A DNA stretch of 59,065 bases, taken from contig NZ_SMNT01000023.1 in the NCBI RefSeq assembly GCF_004348265.1, positions 1 to 59,065 on the forward strand, read 5' to 3'. The notes below the pieces were generated by a model, which saw only the letters and a program-made list of their open reading frames with translations, had not been told where the DNA came from and did no database searches. Below are positions 18,148 through 27,552 of the stretch, one piece after another. How positions within the stretch are numbered: position 1 is the stretch's first letter; each line of letters starts with the position of its first letter. Source of the stretch: Methylobacterium segetis (GTDB lineage: Bacteria; Pseudomonadota; Alphaproteobacteria; Rhizobiales; Beijerinckiaceae). Both the position numbers and the translations under genes were made by a program.

Positions 18148-19053
18148 ATGATGATGTCGAAAAGTCTTGCCCCGGACAGCGGCCTGACGCTGCGCTTCTG
18201 GGGCGTCCGCGGCTCAACCCCGGTCAGCGGACCCGATTACGTCGAGTTCGGCGGCAGTACCCCGTGTCTGGAGGTTCGCTGCGGCGAGCGCATGTTCCTG
18301 ATTGATGCCGGATCGGGCCTCTATAATTGCGGCCAGTTCCACCGGGAGACGCTGCCGAAATCGGTCGATCTCCTGTTCAGCCACCTGCATCTCGACCACA
18401 CCGGCGGCCTCCCCTTCTTCAAGCCCGCGGTGTTCGATCCCGAGCGGACGGTCCACACGTATTGCGGAAACCTCGACGGTGCCTCCGCCGAGGAGGCCCT
18501 CGGTCGCTTGTTCGCGCCGCCGCTGTTCCCGGTTACGCTCGACGTCCTGCCCTGCACGCTCCAGCACCACGGCTTCAAGGCCGGCGAGACGCTGACCTTC
18601 CCGGACGGGATGCGGGTCGATACGATCCTCCTCAACCACCCGCAGGGCTCGGTCGGGTATCGCTTCGAGCACGGGGGCAAGCGCCTCTGCGTGATCAGCG
18701 ACATCGAGCACAGCGATCCGTGGCCGGATCCGGCGCTCAAGGATTTCGTCGCTGGTGCCGACCTGATGATCTACGACGGCATGTTCACGGATTGCGAGTA
18801 TCCGACCTGCCGCGGCTGGGGGCACTCGACCTGGCAGAAGGGCGTCGAACTCGCCCGCGCGGCCGGGGTCAAGGCGCTCGGGATCATCCACCTGCATCCC
18901 TGCCACTCGGACGCGCGCCTGCGCAGCCTCGAGGCGGAGATGCAGGCCGAGATGCCGACCGCCTTCGTCGCCCGGGAGCGGCAGGTGGTCGAGGTCGGAG
19001 CCCCGGTGCGGAAGGCCCGCAGCAAGGGGCTCGCCCTCGCCGCGATGGCCTGA
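18148..19053 (+). CDS. MBL-fold metallo-hydrolase
   Basis: This 301-residue cytoplasmic enzyme is of the metallo-beta-lactamase fold. The metal-binding motif HLHLDH (residues about 78-83) is complete, and later ligands are visible (SDIEHSDPW, YDGMF, GWGHSTW, HLHPCHSD). The start FWGVRGSTPVSG with FGGSTPC is shared by a group often annotated as phosphodiesterase-like hydrolases, so a phosphodiester substrate is possible but unproven. Three overlapping ATGs (18148, 18151, 18154) are all usable. The gene ends inside a hairpin shared with the convergent permease gene. Confidence 0.88.
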   Translation: MMMSKSLAPDSGLTLRFWGVRGSTPVSGPDYVEFGGSTPCLEVRCGERMFLIDAGSGLYNCGQFHRETLPKSVDLLFSHLHLDHTGGLPFFKPAVFDPERTVHTYCGNLDGASAEEALGRLFAPPLFPVTLDVLPCTLQHHGFKAGETLTFPDGMRVDTILLNHPQGSVGYRFEHGGKRLCVISDIEHSDPWPDPALKDFVAGADLMIYDGMFTDCEYPTCRGWGHSTWQKGVELARAAGVKALGIIHLHPCHSDARLRSLEAEMQAEMPTAFVARERQVVEVGAPVRKARSKGLALAAMA

Positions 19054-19076
19054 CGCGGCCGGGCCGCCGTCAGGCC
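19047..19076. terminator. Bidirectional terminator containing both stop codons
   Basis: An inverted repeat (GGCCTGACG with CGTCAGGCC, extended by an imperfect CGGC/GCCG inner stem) spans the stops of the hydrolase (19053) and the amino-acid permease (19070). The same hairpin forms in both transcripts. Confidence 0.7.
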
Positions 19077-20548
19077 TTGGCCCGTTCTTCCTCCCGGCCG
19101 ATGCGGCTGTGTCGGCGGCTCCAGGCGAAGTAGATCACCAGTCCGATCGCCAGCCAGACAACGAGGCGGATCCAGGTCTCGCCGTCGAGGGAGACCATCA
19201 TGGCTCCGCAGCTGACGATGCCGAGGATCGGCACCAGCGGAACCAGCGGCGTCCGGTACTCGCGCTTCGCGTCGGGCTGCGTGCGCCGCAGGATGATCAC
19301 GCCGAGGCAGACGAGGACGAAGGCGAGCAGGGTGCCAATGCTCGTCATGTGGCCGAGTTGGCTGATCGGCAGGAAGCCGCCGAGGGCGCCGGTGAAGACC
19401 ATGAAGAACAGGTTCGAGCGGTAGGGCGTCTTCCACTCGGGGTGGATGCGGGAGAACAGGCCGGGCAGCAGCCGGTCCTGGGACATCGTGTAGAACACCC
19501 GGCTCTGGCCGAGCAGGAGCACGAGGATCACGGTCGAGAAGCCGGCGATGATGCCGAGCGTCACGAGGCTCTTCAGCCAGGGGAAGGGCGTCTGCGCGAT
19601 CGCGGTGTTCACAGGCGCGGCGTCGCCGCGCATGGCGTCGTAGTGGACGAGGCCGGTCAGCACGCCGGCGAACAGGATGTAGATGATCGTGCAGATCGCG
19701 AGCGATCCGAGGATGCCGATCATCATGTTCCGCTGCGGGTTCTTGGCTTCCTGCGCCGCCGTCGAGACCGCGTCGAAGCCGATATAGGCGAAGAACACGA
19801 CGCCGGCGGCGCGCATGATCCCGCTCCAGCCGTACTCGCCGAACGTGCCGGTGTTCTCGGGGATGAAAGGCACGTAGTTGGCGGGCTTGATGTAGAACAC
19901 GCCGACGCCGATGACCGCCGCCACGACGGCGAGCTTCACCATGACCACCGCGGCGTTCACCCGGGCCGATTCCCGGATGCCGATCATCAGCAGATACGAG
20001 GCGGCACAGATGATGAGGATCGCCGGCAGGTTCACGAGGCCGTGTGCGGTCGTGCCGTCGGCGAGCTGGTAGGTCTCGAAGGGCGAGTGCACGAGATTTC
20101 CGGGCAGGTCGATCCCGAATTCGTGCAGAAACCGGACGACGTATTTCGACCAGCTCACGGAGACGGTGGCCGCGCCGACCGCATATTCGAGCACGAGGTC
20201 CCAGCCGATGATCCAGGCGACGAACTCGCCCATCGTGGCGTAGGCATAGGTGTAGGCCGAGCCCGCGACCGGGATCATACCCGCGAGCTCGCTGTAGCAC
20301 ATGCCGGCGAACGCGCAGCCAATCGCCGCGATGGCGAAGGAGATCACGACTGCCGGACCCGCATGCTCCGCCGCGGCGATGCCGGTGAGCGAGAACAGAC
20401 CCGCACCGATGACCGCTCCGATGCCGAGGCCGATCAGGCTCCAGGGGCCGAGGGTCCGTTGCAGCCTGTGCTCGCCGGCTTCCGCATCCGCGTTGAGGCG
20501 CTCCAGCGATTTCGTGCGCAGGAGGTCGCTCGTCAGGCCGGCCGTCAT
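19070..20548 (-). CDS. APC family amino acid permease
   Basis: This 492-residue inner-membrane transporter has about 12-13 hydrophobic helices. The first helix carries the family motif IGLGIGAVIGAGLFSLTG, and helix 6-8 features include FFAYIGFDAVSTAAQEAKNP, typical of cationic amino acid transporter-like APC proteins. The C-terminal extension has an additional helix pair, as in that subgroup. I chose ATG 20548, preceded by AGAGGACAG; the longer frame adds 12 unlikely residues. The substrate is probably an amino acid taken up by proton symport, but this is not readable from the sequence. Confidence 0.93.
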   Translation of the reverse strand: MTAGLTSDLLRTKSLERLNADAEAGEHRLQRTLGPWSLIGLGIGAVIGAGLFSLTGIAAAEHAGPAVVISFAIAAIGCAFAGMCYSELAGMIPVAGSAYTYAYATMGEFVAWIIGWDLVLEYAVGAATVSVSWSKYVVRFLHEFGIDLPGNLVHSPFETYQLADGTTAHGLVNLPAILIICAASYLLMIGIRESARVNAAVVMVKLAVVAAVIGVGVFYIKPANYVPFIPENTGTFGEYGWSGIMRAAGVVFFAYIGFDAVSTAAQEAKNPQRNMMIGILGSLAICTIIYILFAGVLTGLVHYDAMRGDAAPVNTAIAQTPFPWLKSLVTLGIIAGFSTVILVLLLGQSRVFYTMSQDRLLPGLFSRIHPEWKTPYRSNLFFMVFTGALGGFLPISQLGHMTSIGTLLAFVLVCLGVIILRRTQPDAKREYRTPLVPLVPILGIVSCGAMMVSLDGETWIRLVVWLAIGLVIYFAWSRRHSRIGREEERAKA

Positions 20549-20700
20549 ACAATCTGTCCTCTGGTTCCGTTCGGGCCGCGTCACGAACCGCCCGCCTCCG
20601 CGCCGAGGCGCGCCTGTCCTCGTCTAGCTAGCAGCGCGGGACGCGGCGGCCACCCCGAGGCAAGAGGCCCGCCACGGATTCGATCGCCGGGGGCGCTCGG

Positions 20701-21384
20701 TCAGAGCGGCCAATCCGCTTCGCGGTAGGCTCCGTCCCAGAACATCCATTCGAGGCGGGTGGCATGGGTGAAGGCGCGGTGCATGCGCGCGCGCAGGCCG
20801 GGCGCCGCGGAGGCGGCCGCCTCGTCCGTCGCCGCGATCATCTCGGCGACGGCGCGGGCGAATTCTTCGCCGGCATAGGTGTCGATCCAGGCTTGGTAGG
20901 GGTTGTCCGGCGCGGCGCGCGCGTGGATGTCGCGGCCGATCTCGGCGTAGATCCAGAAGCAGGGCAGAAGGGCCGCGAGCAGAACCTCGTAGGGTTCGGC
21001 GTAGGCCGCGGCGAGGAGATAGGCGACGTAGTGGTCGCAGGGCGGGGAGAGCGGCGTCCGCGCGAAAGTCTCGGCGTCGATCCCGTAATCCCGGAAGAAG
21101 CCGCCGTGCAGGGCCCGCTCGACCACGATCGCCGTCTCGGCCGCCCGCGCGAACTGGACCATCCGGTCCGGATCGGGCGCCTTGGCGGCGGCGAGGCTGA
21201 GAGCGCGGCCGAAACCGAGAAGGTAATGCGCGTCCTGCAGGATGTAGTGCCGGAAACGCGAGCGCCCGAGGGTTCCGGCGGCAAGCTCGACGTTGAAGGG
21301 CATCGTGCGGATCGCCGCGTAGATGTCCGCGTTGCGCGTCCAGGCTTCCGCGGAGAAGGTTGCCGGTCGTCCTTCTGCCGTCAC
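20701..21384 (-). CDS. tenA: TenA family thiaminase II / aminopyrimidine aminohydrolase
   Basis: TenA salvages thiamine breakdown products by hydrolysing the amino group of aminopyrimidines. The 227-residue protein keeps all residues known to be catalytic in B. subtilis TenA: the Asp and Tyr in QDAHYLLGF, the Cys and Tyr in LLPCFWIYAEIG, a Tyr in WIDTYAGEEF and the C-terminal Glu in TRLEWMFWDGAY. The length is normal. No other thiamine gene and no obvious TPP riboswitch is seen next to it. It lies just downstream of the response regulator (76-bp gap, same strand), which may be coincidental. Confidence 0.94.
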   Translation of the reverse strand: MTAEGRPATFSAEAWTRNADIYAAIRTMPFNVELAAGTLGRSRFRHYILQDAHYLLGFGRALSLAAAKAPDPDRMVQFARAAETAIVVERALHGGFFRDYGIDAETFARTPLSPPCDHYVAYLLAAAYAEPYEVLLAALLPCFWIYAEIGRDIHARAAPDNPYQAWIDTYAGEEFARAVAEMIAATDEAAASAAPGLRARMHRAFTHATRLEWMFWDGAYREADWPL

Positions 21385-21460
21385 GATCCGCCTCGCCCGA
21401 TGTCCCGCAGCGCCCCGCCGGGAGCGCTCGCGCCTTCGTGTCGCCGTCGCGTGGCGCCGG

Positions 21461-22135
21461 TCAGCCCTGCCGTTGAGCCTGAGTCACCGCGACGTGGATG
21501 AGTTCGGCCAGGGTGCGGACGCCGAGCTTCTGGCGCATCTGCGAGCAGGCGTTGGTGATGGTCTTGTAGCTCACCGACAGATCCGTCGCGATGGCGCCGT
21601 AGGATTTGCCCTGGGCGAGGCGAGCGAGGATCTGCTGCTCGCGCGGGGTCAGCTGCGATTCGGGCGTGCGCCGCGCGTCCGAGCGCAGCATCGCGACCTC
21701 GGTCGCGAGACGGCGGTCGAGGTAGACCTCTCCCACGCGCACCCGCTCGAACGCGTCGTAGAGCTCGGCCGAGGCATGGTCCTTCAGAACATAGCCGAGG
21801 GCGCCCGCCTCGAGGGCACGCGAGACGATGACCGGATCGTTGTGCATGCTGAAGACGAGGATACGCGTCTTCGGCTCGACCGCCTTCATGCGTCGGATCA
21901 GGCCCAGGCCCGCGAGCCCGCTTCCCTGGAAGGTGAGGTCGCAGATCACGACTGGAGGGCGAAGCCGATGGAACAGGCGGTAGCCCGTCACCACGTTCGT
22001 CGCTTCCGCGACGGTCTCGATACCGGCATCCTCCAGCACCCGGCGGCAGCCCTGCAGCACGATCGGGTGATCGTCGATCACCAGGACCGGCAGGCGGGTC
22101 GTGACCGCGGTGGCGTTCGTCGCGATGGCGTTCAT
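21461..22135 (-). CDS. NarL/LuxR-family response regulator
   Basis: This 224-residue transcription factor has an N-terminal receiver domain with the acidic pair (LVIDDHPIVLQG), a phosphorylatable Asp near residue 65 (VVICDLTF) and the conserved Lys (GYVLKDHAS). A C-terminal LuxR-type helix-turn-helix follows (LTPREQQILARLAQGKSYGA, then SYKTITNACSQMRQKLG). Its ATG overlaps the stop of the kinase gene by 4 bp (ATGA), so the pair is translationally coupled. Methylotrophs use similar MoxX/MxaB-type regulators for alcohol oxidation genes; whether this one does so is inference. Confidence 0.94.
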   Translation of the reverse strand: MNAIATNATAVTTRLPVLVIDDHPIVLQGCRRVLEDAGIETVAEATNVVTGYRLFHRLRPPVVICDLTFQGSGLAGLGLIRRMKAVEPKTRILVFSMHNDPVIVSRALEAGALGYVLKDHASAELYDAFERVRVGEVYLDRRLATEVAMLRSDARRTPESQLTPREQQILARLAQGKSYGAIATDLSVSYKTITNACSQMRQKLGVRTLAELIHVAVTQAQRQG

Positions 22136-23568
22136 AGCGGCACGCTGGCCCCTGTCTCTTCGCCCCGCTCGGCATCCGCGGGGATGGTGATCCGGACAAC
22201 CGTGCCCGGTGCGGCGTTGTCAAGCTCAAATGTACCACCGAGCGCTCCGACGCGCTCGCGCATCCCCGAGAGTCCGAGCCCGACCCTGTGATCCGGCTTC
22301 ACCCCGGTGCCGTCGTCCCGCACGCTGATCTCGATGCTGCGGCTCTCCGTCTCCCGTGCGACCGCGCTCACATGGGCCGCTTGGCCGTGGCGCACGGCAT
22401 TCGTCATGCTCTCTTGGATGCAGCGGAACACGGTGAGGTCGACGAGGTCGCCGTAGCCCCGCGCCAGCCCATCGAAATCTCCGGAGAAGCCGGTCGCGGG
22501 ATGGCGGCGCGCGAAATCGCGCAGGAGCAGGTTGAGGCACTCGGTCAGCGGAACCTGCCCGAGCGCGTGCGGTCGCAGACGGTTCAGGAGATCCCTGTTC
22601 AGCGTCTGGACCTGCCCGACGATCATGCTGATGTCGGCCGCCCGCGCCGCGAGCTTCTCGCGGTCCGGCCCGCTCGGCGCCAGAGCGATGCGGCTGACCG
22701 AGGCGGCATTCGCCTCCAGCGCGAACAGGCAGGGCCCGAACTCGTCGTGAAGCTCGAGGGCCGTGCGGCGCCGCTCGTCGTCCTGGGCGGTGAGAAGCTG
22801 GCGGTTCAGGCGGCCGTTCGCCGCCCGGACCTCGGTCAGGGCCTCGGCGACTCCGTTGAAGCGCTCCGCGATGACGGCGAGTTCGCGGGACCGCGGGGGC
22901 TCGAGGCGCGCGGTGTAATCGTGGCGCTCCAGCTGCGTCAGCCCGTCCGCGAGGCTGCCGAGCGGGGCGAGTACGCGGCCGAGCGCGAGGTAGAGGGCCA
23001 TCAGCATCGCGACGTTGATGCAGAAGGTCGTCACCGAGAGGGCGACCGCGTAGCCCCAGACCTCGTCGATCTCGTCCAAGGGTTCGGTCACGATCTGCGC
23101 CGTGCCGATGCGCCGGCCGGAGGCCACGATGGGCAGCACGTGCTGCTGGATCCCGGGCGCGATCATCTGCGCGAACCAGCGCGGTGCGATGTGCCTGTCG
23201 GACCGGAACCGGGTCAGCCCGACGCCGACCTTGCGGCCTGACTCGTCGAGCAGCGAGACGCGGACATGGCGCAGGGCCTGGAAGCGCAGGTCCAGGGTCT
23301 GCAGGAGGCGGTCCGGCGGTGAATCCTCGGCGAGCCGGATCGTGTCGGCGACGAGGAGTTCGACGGTGGCGAGGGAGGCCTGCGTCTCCACCGTCACCGC
23401 CGAGCGGGCGTTCAGCACGATGACGGTACAGGACACGAGGGCGGCGACGACGTCGATCGCCAGCACCACGGCGATCAAGCGGGTGCGCGTCGACAGGCCC
23501 GCCCAGAGCGAGGCGAGCCGCGATTCGCGCGGGGAGATCGTCGGGGCCGTGCCGGCGGATGGCGTCAT
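22132..23568 (-). CDS. Sensor histidine kinase, HisKA_3 type, MoxY-like
   Basis: This 478-residue inner-membrane kinase is the partner of the adjacent regulator. One helix (about 25-47) leads to a periplasmic domain resembling the LapD/MoxY N-terminal domain (LRHVRVSLLDESGRKVG, APRWFAQMIAPG). A second helix (about 165-190) and a HAMP-like linker follow. The HisKA_3 box is DDERRRTALELHDEFG, with the phospho-accepting His near 273. The ATPase part shows an N box (SMTNAVRHG), DDGTGV and GLGLSGMRERV. ATG 23568 fits the helix position. The signal sensed is unknown. Confidence 0.92.
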   Translation of the reverse strand: MTPSAGTAPTISPRESRLASLWAGLSTRTRLIAVVLAIDVVAALVSCTVIVLNARSAVTVETQASLATVELLVADTIRLAEDSPPDRLLQTLDLRFQALRHVRVSLLDESGRKVGVGLTRFRSDRHIAPRWFAQMIAPGIQQHVLPIVASGRRIGTAQIVTEPLDEIDEVWGYAVALSVTTFCINVAMLMALYLALGRVLAPLGSLADGLTQLERHDYTARLEPPRSRELAVIAERFNGVAEALTEVRAANGRLNRQLLTAQDDERRRTALELHDEFGPCLFALEANAASVSRIALAPSGPDREKLAARAADISMIVGQVQTLNRDLLNRLRPHALGQVPLTECLNLLLRDFARRHPATGFSGDFDGLARGYGDLVDLTVFRCIQESMTNAVRHGQAAHVSAVARETESRSIEISVRDDGTGVKPDHRVGLGLSGMRERVGALGGTFELDNAAPGTVVRITIPADAERGEETGASVPL

Positions 23569-23714
23569 CGTGATCGGGCAGGGCACCTCCGCCCACGAAC
23601 CCAACGTCGCAAAGCCCGCCGCCGAAGTCCACGCACGGCGCGCAAGCCTCCACAGGGACCGGCGCGTCCAGCCCGCTTGCTGCGAACCTCGGCCGGGCGT
23701 AGCGGGGACGGGTT

Positions 23715-24617
23715 ATGGACGACGCGGGCGCAATCACAGACCTTCTCCGTGCAGGGCTCGCCGACACGGACACGGCCTGGAGCCTCGGCACGTTCGGTGC
23801 CGCGGCGGAGTTCCGGCGCTTGCCGGAAGAGCCGACGGTACCCCTCGATGATGGACGCCTCGGGCTGGTGACGCCGCGCGGCGGCATCGCGTTGAGTCCG
23901 CCCGTTGAGACCGTCCCCGTCGCCTACGAGACGGCGCTCGGAGAGAGCTGGAGCCATGCCGTCGCTCTGTGCCTGCCCGAGGAATTCGGGTCTGCCACGG
24001 CGCATCCGGTGGTCACAGGACTGGGGCCCGATACGGCGGCCCTCTCGCCGGAGGATCGAGACGCGACCCTGTTCGATCTCGGCTTCGGCCTGCCGCAATG
24101 CGCGGTCTGCCTGCGCACGCGCGACTCCGAGGCGCTGGACATCCTCGGATCGGCCATCGGCACGCCCGCGCTCGACCCGCAGGATCCGCGCCTGTCGCGC
24201 GTGCCCAGGGGCGCCCTGACGCTCATCTTCGCCGGCCCGCTCGGGCGGATCGAGGTGTCCGTCGATGCAGGACCGGACGGTCCCCGCGCTCACGTCGTGA
24301 CGAGCGTCCTGCGTCTGCAGCGCACGCACGCGGCGACGGCGCCGATCCCGGCCGGGCTCGTGCCGCACGCGCACATGCTGCCGCCCCATCCCTGCAAGGA
24401 TGCTTCCGGTGCGGCGCTGCCTTTCCGGATGGAGCGCCACGCTGCCTTCCAGGCGCTCCTCGCGCGCTGGGGCGACCCACAGCTCTTCGCCCTGAAGGAG
24501 CATTGCCTCGGACGCGGCGAGCGTCCCGACCGGATCCCGGACCGGTGGACTCGCAGCGTCGAGAAGGTGGCCCGTGCCCAGGCAGCGCTGCTGGCCGAGA
24601 ATTGTCCACAGCCGTAA
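23715..24617 (+). CDS. Conserved hypothetical protein
   Basis: This 300-residue soluble protein, rich in Ala, Leu and Pro, has no signal peptide and no membrane helix. It has several Cys and His residues (PQCAVCLRTRDS, PHAHMLPPHPC, KEHCLGRGERPDR) but no motif I can assign with confidence. I have a recollection of a DUF6925-type family in Methylobacterium with this character; this is unverified. It is divergent from the histidine kinase with a 146-bp gap. Codon use is the same as the neighbours, so it is a real core gene. Confidence 0.75.
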   Translation: MDDAGAITDLLRAGLADTDTAWSLGTFGAAAEFRRLPEEPTVPLDDGRLGLVTPRGGIALSPPVETVPVAYETALGESWSHAVALCLPEEFGSATAHPVVTGLGPDTAALSPEDRDATLFDLGFGLPQCAVCLRTRDSEALDILGSAIGTPALDPQDPRLSRVPRGALTLIFAGPLGRIEVSVDAGPDGPRAHVVTSVLRLQRTHAATAPIPAGLVPHAHMLPPHPCKDASGAALPFRMERHAAFQALLARWGDPQLFALKEHCLGRGERPDRIPDRWTRSVEKVARAQAALLAENCPQP

Positions 24618-24906
24618 GACGTGGCCGAGTCGCACGCCCCTGGCTCCCAAGTCATGCGCAGACACGAAGCCTTAATCGTACCGTGGTTAATCCGCAGGCG
24701 GTGTCCCAGACCACGGTTATGATTGACGTGGGGCTTGCGGACATCTTTGCGCCGTATTGTCACGATGAGTTCGTTTGCCAAGGCCGACGTCCCGCGTGTT
24801 CCGGCATGCGCGGCTTGGCCGGCGGCGCGGTTGACGCGCCGGGGTCGGTGAAGGGGAGCGCCGGTCCGTTCACCATGCGTCGCGTATCAGGAAGAGACCC
24901 CGCCCG
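24618..24906. other. Intergenic region, 289 bp
   Basis: No gene is evident. It lies between two plus-strand genes and presumably holds the promoter for the one at 24907. Confidence 0.4.
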
Positions 24907-25761
24907 ATGATGAACGTCTCGATCGATCCGTCGGAAACCCGCGACACGCGGCCTTCGGCCAAGGTCCGGTCGGCCCCGCGGAGCAAGTTCCGCGTCGCGC
25001 TGCTCGGCGGCCTCGCCATCGGTGCCGTGGCCGCCTTCTCGGCGGCGTCGATGTCCCTGCTCGGCGGCCTCGCCGCCTCGCCGAAGCCGGCCGGGGTCAA
25101 GCAGATTGCAGCGAACTGGCCCGATCTCAAGGACGGTGTCCCGGCGCTCGTCACGGGCAGCCTGAGCGTTGAGCCCGCCCCCGTGTCCACGCCGGTCGTG
25201 CCGACAGCCGCGCCGGAGACTCCGATGCCGCTTCGCGCAGCCATCGATGCCGAGGCGAAGCCGATCGAGCCGCAGGCCGCGCCGCAGCCGGCCCCGACCG
25301 CTCCGAAAACGGCGAGCGCCCCCGCGAAGCGCGCACCGATGATCGAGTATGCGGCGACCGTCGCCCCCGTCCGGGAAGCGGCGCTGCTCGCGCCACCGGC
25401 CCGGACCGCCCACGTGGTCGCCCCGTCGAAGAACGAGACGGTCAAGGCGCGCACAGCGGACGTCGCCTTCGCGGCCTTGCCGGCTGCGCCGGCGCGCGAG
25501 GCTGCGCCCGAGACGCCGAAGGATGTCGCGAAGGAGGCGGCGAAGCCCCGCCTGAAGGTCGCAGCGCCGAAGCCGCCGGCCCCCAAGAGGAGCGAGGTCG
25601 CCTCCGCCGAGGCTGCGCCAGCGCCTACGGCCGCCGAGGAGCCCGAGACCACCGAGGTCTTCGGCATGAAGGTGCCTTCGCTCGCGCCCGCGGGCCGCAA
25701 GATCCGCGAGAGCGTCGAAGCGCTCGGCGAGGCCGTGAAGGGCCTGCCCGAGAAGTTCTGA
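24907..25761 (+). CDS. Ala/Pro-rich single-pass membrane protein
   Basis: This 284-residue protein of unknown family has a short charged N-terminus (about 1-28), one hydrophobic segment (VALLGGLAIGAVAAFSAASM, about 30-55), then a long Ala/Pro/Lys/Glu-rich region that is probably disordered. It ends with a short amphipathic helix (IRESVEALGEAVKGLPEKF). The layout suggests an anchor with its bulk in the periplasm, like many wall-spanning linker proteins. No catalytic motif is seen. It converges with the helicase gene, with 42 bp between the stops. Confidence 0.7.
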   Translation: MMNVSIDPSETRDTRPSAKVRSAPRSKFRVALLGGLAIGAVAAFSAASMSLLGGLAASPKPAGVKQIAANWPDLKDGVPALVTGSLSVEPAPVSTPVVPTAAPETPMPLRAAIDAEAKPIEPQAAPQPAPTAPKTASAPAKRAPMIEYAATVAPVREAALLAPPARTAHVVAPSKNETVKARTADVAFAALPAAPAREAAPETPKDVAKEAAKPRLKVAAPKPPAPKRSEVASAEAAPAPTAAEEPETTEVFGMKVPSLAPAGRKIRESVEALGEAVKGLPEKF

Positions 25762-25803
25762 CCGGACGACCGGATCGGGAGAGCGGCCGTTCGTCCGGCC
25801 GCC

Positions 25804-27552
25804 TCAGCCGTTGCGCGGCTTCTTGCCCATCACGCGGGCATGCTTGTCCCCACGCGGGCTCTTGAAGCCCTTCGGGCCGCGGCGCTCCGCGGGCGCGCCC
25901 TCGGCGGCGAGCGGCTCGACCTGGATCTCGGGCGAACCGTTCCGCGCGAAAGCCGCCGCGAAGCGTGAGGCCGCGCCTCCCCGGACCTCGAACTTCGTCT
26001 CGCGCTCGAAGATGCGGATCGCGCCGATCTCCTGACGATCGACCCCACCGCGCCTTGTCAGCAGGGGCAGCAGGCGCCGTGGGTCGGCATTGTCGCGCCG
26101 CCCGAGGTTGAGCCGGAACCACACGGCCGGTCCCATGGCGGCGATGCGCTCCGCCGCGAGCGGATCGAAGCGCGGGTTCGCCGAACCGCGCCCCGGCGCC
26201 TCGCCCGGATCGGTCACGTCTTCGGGGGAGGGGAGGCGGGTGCGGTAGACGCGCGCGAGCGCCGCGGCGATGTCGCGCGGCGACATCTGCGTCAGCAACT
26301 GGTCCGCGAGGGCGAGATCCTCCTCCGCGGGCGGCTCCGAGAAGAGCGGGTCCGCCATCATGCGCTCGCCGTCGAGGCGGCGGATCTCGTCCGCCGTCGG
26401 CGGCCCGCTCCAGATCGGTGCGACCTTCGCGATCGCGAGGAGCTGCTCAGCGCGGCGGCGGCGGGAATTCGGGACGAGCAGCACGCTCGTGCCCTTGCGT
26501 CCGGCGCGGCCGGTGCGCCCGCTCCGGTGCTGCAGGACCTCCGCATCGTGCGGAAGGTCGGCGTGGATGACGAGGCTCAGCGTTGGCAGGTCGATGCCGC
26601 GCGCGGCGACATCGGTCGCGACGCAGACGCGGGCGCGCCCGTCGCGCAGTGCCTGGAGCGCGGCGTTGCGCTCGCCCTGGCCGAGCTCGCCCGACAGGGC
26701 AACCGCCGAGAAGCCACGCTCGGTCAGCACCGCCTGGAGGTGGCGCACGGCATTGCGGGTGTTGCAGAAGACGATCGCGGTCGGGGCATCCGCCTCCCGC
26801 AGGACGTTGAGCACCACGTGCTCGATCTCGCGGGGAACGACCCGGATCGCGCGGTAGGCGATGTCGGCGTGGCCCTGCTCCTGGCCCTTCACCGCGATGC
26901 GCAGGGCATCGCGCTGGTAGCGCTCGGCCAGCGTCGCGATGGCCTTCGGCAGCGTCGCCGAGAACAGGAGCGTGCTGCGCTCGCCCGGCGTCGCCGACAG
27001 GATGAACTCAAGGTCGTCCCGGAAGCCGAGGTCGAGCATCTCGTCGGCCTCGTCGAGGATCACAGCGCGCAGCGACTGGGTGGCGAGGTTCCCGCGCTCC
27101 AGATGGTCGCGCAGACGTCCCGGCGTGCCGACGACGATGTGCGTCCCGTCCATCAGGAAGCGCGCTTCCCGGCGCGGGTCCATGCCGCCGACGCAGGCGA
27201 CGATGCGGGCGCCGGCGGCGGCGTAGAGCCACGACAATTCGCGGTGCACCTGGAGTGCGAGCTCGCGCGTCGGCGCGATCACGAGGGCGAGCGGAGCCCC
27301 TGCCTGCCCGAACGTCTCGGCCTCGCCGAGCAGGGTGCCGGCGATGGCGAGCCCGTAGGCGACGGTCTTGCCGGAGCCGGTCTGCGCGGAGACGAGAAGA
27401 TCGCGGCCGAGGGCGTCGGGCTCCAGCACGGCGGCCTGAACGGGCGTCGGCTCCTCGTAGGCGCGCTCGGAAAGCGCCCGCGCGATGGGGGCGGGCATGG
27501 TCGGGAAAGGCAAGGGCGGACTTTCAGCGGCGGCGCTCGTCCGCTCCCGCAC
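25804..27552 (-). CDS. DEAD-box RNA helicase with a DbpA-like C-terminal domain
   Basis: This 582-residue ATP-dependent RNA helicase probably serves ribosome assembly or mRNA unwinding. The motifs are complete: a Q-motif ending EEPTPVQ, AQTGSGKT (about 56-63), PTRELALQV, DEAD, SAT, ARGID and HRSGRTGRAGRKG. After the helicase core a DbpA-type RNA-binding module is recognisable (AVWFRLNLGRRDNADPRRLL, then FERETKFEV), followed by a basic tail (GPKGFKSPRGDKHARV). The start is GTG 27552, which keeps the conserved Phe of the Q-motif; ATG 27498 would remove it. Confidence 0.92.
   Translation of the reverse strand: MRERTSAAAESPPLPFPTMPAPIARALSERAYEEPTPVQAAVLEPDALGRDLLVSAQTGSGKTVAYGLAIAGTLLGEAETFGQAGAPLALVIAPTRELALQVHRELSWLYAAAGARIVACVGGMDPRREARFLMDGTHIVVGTPGRLRDHLERGNLATQSLRAVILDEADEMLDLGFRDDLEFILSATPGERSTLLFSATLPKAIATLAERYQRDALRIAVKGQEQGHADIAYRAIRVVPREIEHVVLNVLREADAPTAIVFCNTRNAVRHLQAVLTERGFSAVALSGELGQGERNAALQALRDGRARVCVATDVAARGIDLPTLSLVIHADLPHDAEVLQHRSGRTGRAGRKGTSVLLVPNSRRRRAEQLLAIAKVAPIWSGPPTADEIRRLDGERMMADPLFSEPPAEEDLALADQLLTQMSPRDIAAALARVYRTRLPSPEDVTDPGEAPGRGSANPRFDPLAAERIAAMGPAVWFRLNLGRRDNADPRRLLPLLTRRGGVDRQEIGAIRIFERETKFEVRGGAASRFAAAFARNGSPEIQVEPLAAEGAPAERRGPKGFKSPRGDKHARVMGKKPRNG

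Noticed and set aside
19109..20728. 539-codon plus-strand frame opposite the amino-acid permease
   Set aside because: Antisense shadow with no hydrophobic segments; the minus strand encodes a normal transporter.
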